From: Lachnospiraceae bacterium
GTDB lineage: Bacteria > Bacillota > Clostridia > Lachnospirales > Lachnospiraceae
NCBI GenBank assembly: GCA_016293925.1
Contig: JAEDCX010000055.1
Span: 1-17,428 of the forward strand
Direction: 5' to 3'
Length of the DNA: 17,428 bases
The position numbers were made by a program, and so were the translations under genes. Of the stretch, positions 1-6,204 are shown piece after piece; position 1 is the first letter of the stretch, and each line of letters starts with the position of its first letter. The notes beneath the pieces were generated by a model. The model had not been told where the DNA came from, did not search any database, and worked only from the letters and a program-made list of their open reading frames with translations.

Positions 1-248
1 CCCTGATCCACGAACGTCACAGACACCGTTACGAGGTCAACAACGAGTATCGGGAACGGTTCGAAGCAAACGGACTGTCCCTGTCCGGATTATCTCCGGA
101 TCACCGCATTGTGGAGATGTGTGAATTACCGACACATCCGTTCTACATTGCAACCCAGGCACATCCGGAACTAAAATCCAGACCCAACCGTCCACACCCT
201 CTGTTCCGTGGGCTGGTGGACGCCGCCCTGAAGCATCACCAAGCATAG
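1..248 (+). CDS. pyrG: CTP synthase, C-terminal fragment (partial at left edge)
   Basis: This is the last 81 codons of a CTP synthase, read from base 3 to a TAG stop at 246-248. The enzyme makes CTP from UTP using glutamine and ATP in the cytoplasm. The fragment is the end of the class I glutamine amidotransferase domain: it has the ERHRHRYEVN segment typical of CTP synthases and, further on, a HPE triplet in the context IATQAHPELKSRPNRPHPLF, which carries the His and Glu of the Cys-His-Glu catalytic triad. The nucleophilic Cys and the synthetase domain lie outside the window. Two hairpins follow directly, so the gene probably ends its transcription unit. The identification rests on well-known conserved motifs and is strong despite the truncation. 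Confidence 0.95.
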   Translation, partial: LIHERHRHRYEVNNEYRERFEANGLSLSGLSPDHRIVEMCELPTHPFYIATQAHPELKSRPNRPHPLFRGLVDAALKHHQA

Positions 249-249
249 A

Positions 250-273
250 TCCGGAACGCACACCCGTTCCGGA
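250..273 (+). other. Hairpin directly after the pyrG stop
   Basis: A perfect 9-bp inverted repeat, TCCGGAACG (250-258) and CGTTCCGGA (265-273), with a 6-base loop, begins two bases after the pyrG stop codon. No T-run follows it, so alone it is not a typical intrinsic terminator. It may protect the 3' end of the mRNA or act together with the next hairpin. Its role is inferred. Confidence 0.55.
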
Positions 274-299
274 CACGGGCAGTCGACGTATCAAAAAAC

Positions 300-340
300 A
301 GCATGCAGTCGCTTCTGGAGTGACTGCATGCTTTATTCTT
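300..340 (+). terminator. Predicted intrinsic terminator of pyrG
   Basis: An 11-bp perfect inverted repeat, AGCATGCAGTC (300-310) and GACTGCATGCT (322-332), encloses an 11-base loop and is followed by the T-rich stretch TTATTCTTT. The stem is preceded by an A-run (AAAAAAC), so it might also act on transcripts from the opposite strand. It lies about 50 bases past the pyrG stop and before the ior promoter, the expected place for a terminator. The T-tract is broken by an A and a C, so efficiency is uncertain. Confidence 0.75.
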
Positions 341-448
341 TCCGGTAACTCCAGCATATCTGCGTACCTCCGTTTTTTCTTTTCTTATACCACACAAACC
401 GTGACATCCTATTTCCTGTATAAAAAAACATTCTCTCTGCACCTTATC

Positions 449-477
449 TGTTTCCATTCCTTTTTTTGTGCTATAAT
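449..477 (+). promoter_or_regulatory. Predicted extended -10 promoter for the ior operon
   Basis: A perfect TATAAT at 472-477 is preceded by TGC, giving an extended -10 element (TGN-TATAAT). The -35 region 17 bp upstream (TGTTTC, 449-454) matches TTGACA poorly, which the extended -10 can offset. Transcription would start near 484, about 55 bases before the chosen iorA start. A weak 6-bp inverted repeat, ATTGCC (494-499) and GGCAAT (510-515), lies in the leader. Apart from the hairpins near pyrG and this promoter, nothing else is visible in the 249-539 intergenic region. Confidence 0.65.
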
Positions 478-525
478 ACTGTCATTATATCGTATTGCCC
501 CCGAATCGCGGCAATCGTGAACCAA

Positions 526-531
526 TGGAGG
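526..531 (+). promoter_or_regulatory. iorA: Ribosome binding site that sets the TTG start of iorA
   Basis: TGGAGG at 526-531 sits 8 bases before a TTG at 540. The competing ATG at 525 overlaps this site and has no purine-rich sequence before it, and the TTG at 495 has none either. The site therefore favours the TTG at 540 as the true start. Confidence 0.7.
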
Positions 532-539
532 AAATTGTA

Positions 540-2279
540 TTGAGTAACAGGAAGATCATGTTGGGTAATGAAGCCATTGCCCGCGGTGTTTATGAGGCAG
601 GTGTCAAGGTATCTGCCGCTTATCCCGGCACTCCCAGTACCGAGATCAGTGAGAACATTGTAAAATACCCGGAGATCTACGCAGAGTGGTCCCCGAACGA
701 AAAAGTAGCCATGGAGGTTGCCATAGGCGCGTCCACAGCCGGCGTGCGCAGCATTGCATCCATGAAGCATGTTGGCGTTAATGTGGCCAGCGATCCGCTT
801 TTCACCGCATCCTATGTGGGAGTGAACGGCGGACTTGTGATTGTTGCGGCGGATGACCCGGGATTGTATTCCTCTCAGAATGAGCAGGATTCCAGATGCG
901 TTGCCAGAACCGCACAGCTCCCCGTCATCGAACCCTCCGACTCTAACGAAGCCAAAGAGTTCATCAAAAAGGCATTCAATTTGAGCGAAGAATATGACAC
1001 CCCTGTCATGTTCCGTATTACCACCCGGCTTGCCCATTCCCAGGGTGTGGTGGAACTGGGAGAACGTATTGAGGTAGAAGATAAACCTTACGTCAGAGAC
1101 ATTCAGAAGAACGTCATGATGCCTGGTATGGCCAGAAAGAAGCATATCCTCGTGGAACAGCGTATGAAACGCCTTGCCGCAGACGGCTGCACCATGGACA
1201 TAAACCGCGTCGAGATGCGGGATCCGTCCGTCGGCGTCATTACAAGCGGCATTCCCTACCAATACGTCCGTGAAGCCCTTCCCAACGCTTCCGTTCTGAA
1301 GCTGGGACTTGTGAATCCGCTGCCCCGCAAATTGATTGAAGACTTCGCCGCAAAGGTAGACACGCTCTATGTCATCGAAGAATTAGAGCCGCTTATGGAA
1401 GAGCAGATAAAATCCTGGGGTATCAAGGCAATCGGCAAGGAGATTCTCACCGTTCAGGGGGAATACAGTGCCAACATGCTGCGTCGTGCCATCCTGAAAC
1501 AGGACGTGGAGATCGATGCTCCCTACGAGGTACCCGCCCGTCCTCCGATCCTGTGTCCGGGCTGTCCCCACAGAAGCGTCTTCTCGGTTCTGCAGAAATT
1601 GCACATTCACGGTGCCGGAGACATCGGATGCTATACACTGGGCGCAGTTGCTCCCCTGAATGTTATGGATACGAATCTGTGCATGGGTGCTAGTATTTCC
1701 ACACTGCACGGCATGGAGAAGGCGAAGGGCAAAGAGTACATCAAAGACTGGGTTGCCCTGATCGGAGACTCCACCTTCTTACATACCGGTGTGAACTCCC
1801 TGATGAACATGGTCTATAACCAGGGTACCGGTACGGTGATCATTCTCGACAACTCCACCACCGGTATGACCGGTCACCAGGATCATGCCGCAACCGGCAA
1901 AACCCTGATGGGAGAAACCGTATACGCCATCAACATCTATCACCTGTGCAAAGCAATGGGAATCGAGAACGTATACGAGGTCGATGCCTTTGACACGGCC
2001 ACGCTGGAGGAAGTCATCCGGCGGGAGCTCGCAAGGGATGCAGTCAGCGTCATCATCACGAAATCCCCATGTGCTCTTTTGAAGACAAATGTTTCCCACA
2101 AGAAGTGCGTCGCAATTCCCGAAAACTGCAAGAAATGCGGTATGTGTCTCGTTCCCGGCTGTCCCGCCATCACAAAAGCGGCTGATGGAAGCGTAGTGAT
2201 TGACGATACCATGTGTAACGGTTGCGGATTGTGTATGCAGAGATGTAAGTTCGGCGCCATTGCGTGCCACGAGATATAG
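540..2279 (+). CDS. iorA: Indolepyruvate ferredoxin oxidoreductase, alpha subunit
   Basis: This is the thiamine-diphosphate (TPP) catalytic subunit of an indolepyruvate:ferredoxin oxidoreductase (579 aa from the TTG at 540, normal family length). With IorB it oxidatively decarboxylates aryl-pyruvates, made by transamination of aromatic amino acids, to aryl-acetyl-CoA plus CO2, reducing ferredoxin in the cytoplasm. The N-terminal half holds the pyruvate-oxidoreductase pyrimidine-binding domain, including the AAYPGTPSTEI segment. The TPP-binding domain follows, with GDS at about residues 409-411 and DNSTTGMTG further on. The C-terminus carries two ferredoxin-like 4Fe-4S motifs: C530-x2-C533-x2-C536-x4-C541-P and C559-x2-C562-x2-C565-x3-C569. 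The first has four residues rather than three before its last Cys. It leads an operon with iorB (15-bp gap) and an amidohydrolase gene. The exact keto-acid preference cannot be read from sequence. Confidence 0.94.
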   Translation: MSNRKIMLGNEAIARGVYEAGVKVSAAYPGTPSTEISENIVKYPEIYAEWSPNEKVAMEVAIGASTAGVRSIASMKHVGVNVASDPLFTASYVGVNGGLVIVAADDPGLYSSQNEQDSRCVARTAQLPVIEPSDSNEAKEFIKKAFNLSEEYDTPVMFRITTRLAHSQGVVELGERIEVEDKPYVRDIQKNVMMPGMARKKHILVEQRMKRLAADGCTMDINRVEMRDPSVGVITSGIPYQYVREALPNASVLKLGLVNPLPRKLIEDFAAKVDTLYVIEELEPLMEEQIKSWGIKAIGKEILTVQGEYSANMLRRAILKQDVEIDAPYEVPARPPILCPGCPHRSVFSVLQKLHIHGAGDIGCYTLGAVAPLNVMDTNLCMGASISTLHGMEKAKGKEYIKDWVALIGDSTFLHTGVNSLMNMVYNQGTGTVIILDNSTTGMTGHQDHAATGKTLMGETVYAINIYHLCKAMGIENVYEVDAFDTATLEEVIRRELARDAVSVIITKSPCALLKTNVSHKKCVAIPENCKKCGMCLVPGCPAITKAADGSVVIDDTMCNGCGLCMQRCKFGAIACHEI

Positions 2280-2294
2280 AAGGAGGCTTGTATC

Positions 2295-2864
2295 ATGGAG
2301 ACGAAAAATATTATGATCGTCGGTGTCGGCGGACAGGGAACGCTTCTGACAAGCCGGATACTCGGCGGTATTACCACCCATGCCGGCTACGATGTGAAAT
2401 TATCCGAGGTTCACGGTATGGCGCAACGCGGCGGCAGTGTTGTCACCTTTGTCCGTTACGGGGACGAGGTGGCGGAACCCATCGTTGAGGAAGGACAGGC
2501 AGATATTCTGATTGCCTTTGAGCGACTGGAAGCAATGCGCTATGCTCATTTTCTGAAAAAGAACGGGGTCATCATTGTCAATGACCAGCGGATCGACCCG
2601 ATTACCGTTGTAACGGGTGCCGCAGCATATCCCGAGAATATTCTGGATACATTGCGGGCAAAACATACGGTGGTGGCAGTGAACGCCATGGCGGAAGCCA
2701 AAAAGCTTGGCAATTCCAAGGTATTCAATACCATTATCATCGGTGTTACTGCCAAATATATGGATTTCCCCAAAGAGGACTGGTTGACTGTGATTGAAGA
2801 AACCGTTCCCACAAAAACGATTGAGATCAATAAAGCAGCGTTTGAAGCAGGGTATGCTCTGTAA
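2295..2864 (+). CDS. iorB: Indolepyruvate ferredoxin oxidoreductase, beta subunit
   Basis: This is the small subunit (189 aa) that pairs with IorA. It belongs to the pyruvate/ketoisovalerate oxidoreductase gamma-domain family. The glycine-rich N-terminal motif GVGGQG (residues 10-15) and the conserved EVHGMAQRGGSV segment (about 38-49) are both present, as is normal for IorB. It carries no Fe-S motif; electrons leave through the clusters on IorA. A strong AAGGAGG lies just before the ATG. It starts 15 bp after iorA and is followed 21 bp later by the amidohydrolase gene, so the three are very likely co-transcribed. Length and motifs look complete, with no sign of damage. Confidence 0.94.
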   Translation: METKNIMIVGVGGQGTLLTSRILGGITTHAGYDVKLSEVHGMAQRGGSVVTFVRYGDEVAEPIVEEGQADILIAFERLEAMRYAHFLKKNGVIIVNDQRIDPITVVTGAAAYPENILDTLRAKHTVVAVNAMAEAKKLGNSKVFNTIIIGVTAKYMDFPKEDWLTVIEETVPTKTIEINKAAFEAGYAL

Positions 2865-2885
2865 ACGCTGCCACGGAGGCGTATT

Positions 2886-3683
2886 ATGATCATTGATTTT
2901 CATACCCATGTTTTTCCGGATGACATTGCGGACAACGCCGTTTCCAAGCTCGCCCGCTCTGCCCATATCACCCCCTGTAATGACGGGACACTGAAAAGCC
3001 TTCTGTCTGCGATGCAGAAAAGCGGCGTGGATCTGTCTGTCATTCTGCCTGTGATGACCCATCCGAAACAGTTTCGGAGAATCAATGAAGTGGCAGCGGA
3101 ATATAACCGTAGCTACTCCGGGCGGGTTCTGTCTTTTGGCGGAATCCACCCGGATTGTGATTCCATCGAGGAATGTTTCCGGATATTGGTTGACCTGGGG
3201 TTCCGGGGAATCAAGCTTCATCCGGATTATCAGCAGGTCATGTTCAACGACGCGCGATATAAGAAGATCATTGAGCTTGCCTGTGAAAACGATATGATCA
3301 TCAGTGTTCATGCCGGGTACGATCTGAGTATGGGATATCCGGCTCACTGCTCTCCCACCATGGCCTTGGAGATTCTGCGGGAGCTGAAACCCCCAAAGCT
3401 GGTTCTCGCCCACTGTGGAGGCTTCGATCAATGGAACGATGTGGAACGTCTGCTGGTGGGACAGGAGGTCTATCTGGATCTTGCCTATACCCTGGGATTC
3501 ATTCCCGAGGAACAACTGGTACGGATTATCCGTCATCACGGTGCCGACAGGATCCTGTTTGCAACAGACAATCCATGGCAGGATCAGGCAAATGTAATCC
3601 GACGCATTCAGGCACTCCCCATCCCTGCCTCTGATAAGCAGAAAATCCTCGGCGACAATGCCGGGGATCTTCTGGGGTTGTGA
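2886..3683 (+). CDS. Amidohydrolase-family (TIM-barrel) metal-dependent hydrolase
   Basis: A 265-aa protein of the amidohydrolase superfamily, resembling the COG2159 type of TIM-barrel metal-dependent hydrolases and decarboxylases. Visible metal-site candidates are the N-terminal DFHTH (H6 and H8), K110/H112 in GIKLHPDY, H142 in SVHAGYD, H176 in LAHCGG and D228 in FATDNPW, in the order expected for the barrel strands. Family members include hydrolases and non-oxidative decarboxylases, so the reaction cannot be fixed. GGAGG lies before the ATG at 2886. It is third in the ior operon, 21 bp after iorB, so it may act on a by-product or side metabolite of aromatic amino-acid breakdown; that is inference. 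Its stop lies 4 bp from the stop of the opposing lipoprotein gene. Confidence 0.85.
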   Translation: MIIDFHTHVFPDDIADNAVSKLARSAHITPCNDGTLKSLLSAMQKSGVDLSVILPVMTHPKQFRRINEVAAEYNRSYSGRVLSFGGIHPDCDSIEECFRILVDLGFRGIKLHPDYQQVMFNDARYKKIIELACENDMIISVHAGYDLSMGYPAHCSPTMALEILRELKPPKLVLAHCGGFDQWNDVERLLVGQEVYLDLAYTLGFIPEEQLVRIIRHHGADRILFATDNPWQDQANVIRRIQALPIPASDKQKILGDNAGDLLGL

Positions 3684-3687
3684 TGTT

Positions 3688-6039
3688 CTATTTCCGCTCT
3701 TCCAGATATAATGTCACTCTGGATTGAATCGCTTCTGCTACAAATTCGGGTGCCTTATGGTTTCTGAAGTACGTCTCCGCTTCCTCAAAGATGATATCCC
3801 TGATTTCATCCGCCTCAATCGGCTGGGGCACACAGTTCTCCAGGAGACTCTCGTATTCCGTGAGGTAACTGTCCCCATTTTTCTTCAGCTGCAGTGGTAC
3901 AAAACTGTGCGCATCCAGTTTCAGATATCCGCCGTCAGCCCAGTCGACTTTGGTATACACTCTGGATTCCAGAACATTTCTATGGATAGGCGTCAGAGAC
4001 ATAAAATCGAAAGACGAGTTTCCATCATACACACTTTTCAGAAAATCATTGATAATCTCCCGATTACCGGTATCACGATTTACCACGATACACACACGCG
4101 GAGACCAGAAATTACCGCACCCGCTGTCTGTCGGATACCCCACACAGGCGTATTCTTCCTGCAGGCGGAACATCTGCTCACTGAAGTCAACGAAACCGGT
4201 TCCATAGATTCCGTACTGTTCCGCAATCACACTTCCTTCCTGCTGTATGCCGGAGGAGTCATAATGTTTGCAGATTTCCAACAGCCGGATGAATTCCTCC
4301 GAGGTGAAATCGCAGGTTCCCGCTTCCAGATCCAGGAAAGGAGAATGCTCCAGATCCGTAAGCAGATAATACAAGAGATATCCCGCACTCAATCCATCAT
4401 TGCTTCCCGCGATGCGAAGGGGAATGTACTCTTCTCCATTCTCCGCTCCCTGCTCCAGCACATCCAGCACCTCGCCAATGGTCCATGTGTTCCCGTCCCA
4501 CACCCCGGTATCTACCAAAAGGGTGTTCACATAAGCATCATACACCAGTCCATAGAGTTTTCCGTCAATCCGTCCGCAATCCACCAGCTTACTGTATAAG
4601 GAATCCAGGGTTTCCGGGGGCAGCAGATCGGACAGATCCGCCAGATATCCTTTTTTCTGCAGGATATCCATTTCCTTTCTGGGACAGATCATCAGATCGG
4701 GGCCTTCCCCGATCATCAGACGGTTTACCACATCCATCCACTCTGTATCATAGTCATTCAGGAAATGCTCTTTTACCTGAAAGGTAATCCCCGGATGGGT
4801 GCGTTCATAGGACGTGACCAGCGTCCGTGCCTGATAATCATATCCTCCCAGCACCTCCATCGTCAGGGTGGCAGTAACGGCCGGCCCGGTTTTGGAGAAT
4901 ACAGTAACATCCAGAGCATCCCCATTGGAGAACACACAGACATGACCATCCTCATTCTGTATCATTCCAACCACATTCCGAAAGGTGGATGACGTACCCA
5001 CATAGCACTGTTCGTATTGTCCTGTTGCGAGATTCCAGCAGGTCAGTGCAGCTTCTCCGGTAATCCGCATCATATCTCCGTATCGATTCATACAGCAATC
5101 GGTTGCAAACACTCCGGGACCATCGTAGAGGACCTTAAAACCACCCGGTTCATAGACATAATAAGTACTCTTCTTCCTATCCGCGTCATACCTACACCAC
5201 AGATAGGTCCCATCCACGGATTTGCATACCGGACGAATCCAATCCTTGGAATCGCCCCCTTCGATCCGATCCGCAACCTGTCCTTCCCGGTCCAAGACAT
5301 ACCAGACTGTCATATCGGGACTGCAAAAAAAGTAATATCCCCTTGCTTCCCACAGTCCGCCCTGTATAGCTGTGTATAATTCCGGTTCCATGCCACACTG
5401 TTTCAGTGCCGGCAGCAGATCCAGCCCTTCTCCAATCCTCCCGTCCCCTTCGAGCGGTACGGCGTAGAATGCGGTCGTAGTCCCAGCCTCTGCCCCGGAA
5501 GCATCTTCCTGATCGGCAAAGTGTTGTACATATACCACAATCTGTCCGTCCGAAACGTCAAACCCTTCCACAGAGCCTCCGGACAATATATTCTCCCCGT
5601 CACTTAGGGAGGAAAACAGAACGGATTCCATCTCCATCGAATCACAATCCAGCCGGTCCAGATAATAATCCTCTTTTAGCACCCGGACGCCTTCTTCATC
5701 CATGGTGTAGTAATTGGACAATACATAGAAATCCGTTCCGTCAACCGCATATTCTATCGTCCCCGGTATCCCTTCTCTTGATCCGGTATCCGGTTCCCAA
5801 TAATCCGCTATCTTCCAGTAGACCTCCGGTTTCTGAATCTCCCCGTGTCCGGTCCATTCTCCCTGCAGTATATCGTAGGGCGTACGATTGCGGTATTCTT
5901 CCTCATAACAGACCGGGTTTTCACATTCCCCTGTTGTTACCTCTCCCGTCCCCACATTTCGTGTACCACATCCGGTTCCCAGAAACAGACATATTCCCGT
6001 CAGAATCAGACGAATCCTCTTATAAAACTCCCTGTTCAT
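3688..6039 (-). CDS. Large solute-binding-like lipoprotein with extra N-terminal domain
   Basis: A 783-aa predicted lipoprotein. Residues 1-24 form a lipoprotein signal: basic MNREFYKRIR, a hydrophobic stretch, and lipobox LGTGC with C24 as the lipid anchor. Residues about 390-770 look like an ABC-transporter family 1 solute-binding protein: YERTHPGITF, GEGPDLMI, KKGYLADLSDLL and GKLYGLVYD are typical landmarks. The ~365 residues between are rich in short beta-like stretches with Trp, Tyr and acidic residues; they might form a propeller-like domain, but I do not recognise a family. Family 1 binding proteins are usually about 400-550 aa, so this is unusually long. No permease or ATPase gene is adjacent. 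The start was chosen at 6039 because GAGAGGAG lies just before it and the signal peptide follows directly; the upstream Met codons fit worse. A promoter with phased repeats lies upstream. It may be a carbohydrate sensor or binding lipoprotein. Confidence 0.8.
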   Translation of the reverse strand: MNREFYKRIRLILTGICLFLGTGCGTRNVGTGEVTTGECENPVCYEEEYRNRTPYDILQGEWTGHGEIQKPEVYWKIADYWEPDTGSREGIPGTIEYAVDGTDFYVLSNYYTMDEEGVRVLKEDYYLDRLDCDSMEMESVLFSSLSDGENILSGGSVEGFDVSDGQIVVYVQHFADQEDASGAEAGTTTAFYAVPLEGDGRIGEGLDLLPALKQCGMEPELYTAIQGGLWEARGYYFFCSPDMTVWYVLDREGQVADRIEGGDSKDWIRPVCKSVDGTYLWCRYDADRKKSTYYVYEPGGFKVLYDGPGVFATDCCMNRYGDMMRITGEAALTCWNLATGQYEQCYVGTSSTFRNVVGMIQNEDGHVCVFSNGDALDVTVFSKTGPAVTATLTMEVLGGYDYQARTLVTSYERTHPGITFQVKEHFLNDYDTEWMDVVNRLMIGEGPDLMICPRKEMDILQKKGYLADLSDLLPPETLDSLYSKLVDCGRIDGKLYGLVYDAYVNTLLVDTGVWDGNTWTIGEVLDVLEQGAENGEEYIPLRIAGSNDGLSAGYLLYYLLTDLEHSPFLDLEAGTCDFTSEEFIRLLEICKHYDSSGIQQEGSVIAEQYGIYGTGFVDFSEQMFRLQEEYACVGYPTDSGCGNFWSPRVCIVVNRDTGNREIINDFLKSVYDGNSSFDFMSLTPIHRNVLESRVYTKVDWADGGYLKLDAHSFVPLQLKKNGDSYLTEYESLLENCVPQPIEADEIRDIIFEEAETYFRNHKAPEFVAEAIQSRVTLYLEERK

Positions 6040-6090
6040 CAGCACACTCCTCTCCACATGCTCCCCCGTCGGAAACATCCGGCGCAAGCC

Positions 6091-6135
6091 CCATCAAAAA
6101 GAGTCAGACGGAAGCTTTTCGCCTCTGTCTGACTC
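6091..6135 (-). terminator. Predicted intrinsic terminator after the NhaC-family gene
   Basis: On the minus strand GAGTCAGAC (6135-6127) pairs with GTCTGACTC (6109-6101); G·U, G-C and A-U pairs can extend the stem inwards. A T-run follows (TTTTTGATGG, 6100-6091). It is about 70 bases past the antiporter stop. The -10 of the next promoter (6136-6141) touches the start of the stem, so RNA starting there at about 6129 would lack most of the 5' arm. The structure should therefore stop read-through from the antiporter while sparing the lipoprotein transcript. Confidence 0.8.
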
Positions 6136-6164
6136 ATTCTAGCATGTGGAAATATGTGCTTCAA
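6136..6164 (-). promoter_or_regulatory. Predicted promoter of the lipoprotein gene
   Basis: On the minus strand TTGAAG (6164-6159, 4 of 6 match to TTGACA) and TAGAAT (6141-6136, 5 of 6 match to TATAAT) are separated by exactly 17 bp, and TGC before the -10 gives an extended -10. Transcription would start near 6129, about 90 bases before the lipoprotein start at 6039. The -35 hexamer is also the last unit of a phased direct-repeat array. Confidence 0.65.
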
Positions 6165-6168
6165 GCAC
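6156..6168. promoter_or_regulatory. 13-bp palindrome over the -35 element (possible operator)
   Basis: GTGCTTCAAGCAC is an inverted repeat with 6-bp arms around a central C, lying over the predicted -35 hexamer of the lipoprotein promoter. A dimeric regulator could bind here. It may be partly a consequence of the neighbouring repeat units, so its independent significance is uncertain. Confidence 0.35.
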
Positions 6169-6195
6169 CTTAAAGGTTTCTTAAAACATCTTAAA
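6159..6195 (-). promoter_or_regulatory. Four phased TTTAAG/TTGAAG direct repeats (response-regulator-like site)
   Basis: On the minus strand TTTAAG occurs at 6195-6190, 6185-6180 and 6174-6169, and TTGAAG at 6164-6159. The start-to-start spacing is 10, 11 and 10 bp, one helical turn each, so all four units face the same side of the DNA. The last unit is the predicted -35 hexamer. Direct repeats of about 6 bp with 4-5 bp spacers, next to or replacing a -35, are typical of OmpR/PhoB-family response regulators. No two-component genes lie in this window, so the regulator would be encoded elsewhere. Confidence 0.55.
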
Positions 6196-6204
6196 TGACT
6201 CTTA

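Noticed and set aside
471..1262. 263-codon open frame on the minus strand opposite iorA
   Set aside because: It lies wholly antisense to a clearly recognised gene, has no recognisable family motifs and no good start context; it is a codon-bias shadow.
2400..3539. 379-codon minus-strand open frame across iorB and the amidohydrolase gene
   Set aside because: It spans two well-supported plus-strand genes and their gap, and is rich in His, Gln and Asn as shadow frames are; no family resemblance.
3724..4599. 291-codon plus-strand open frame inside the lipoprotein gene
   Set aside because: Antisense to a protein with recognisable solute-binding landmarks; no ribosome binding site or motif.
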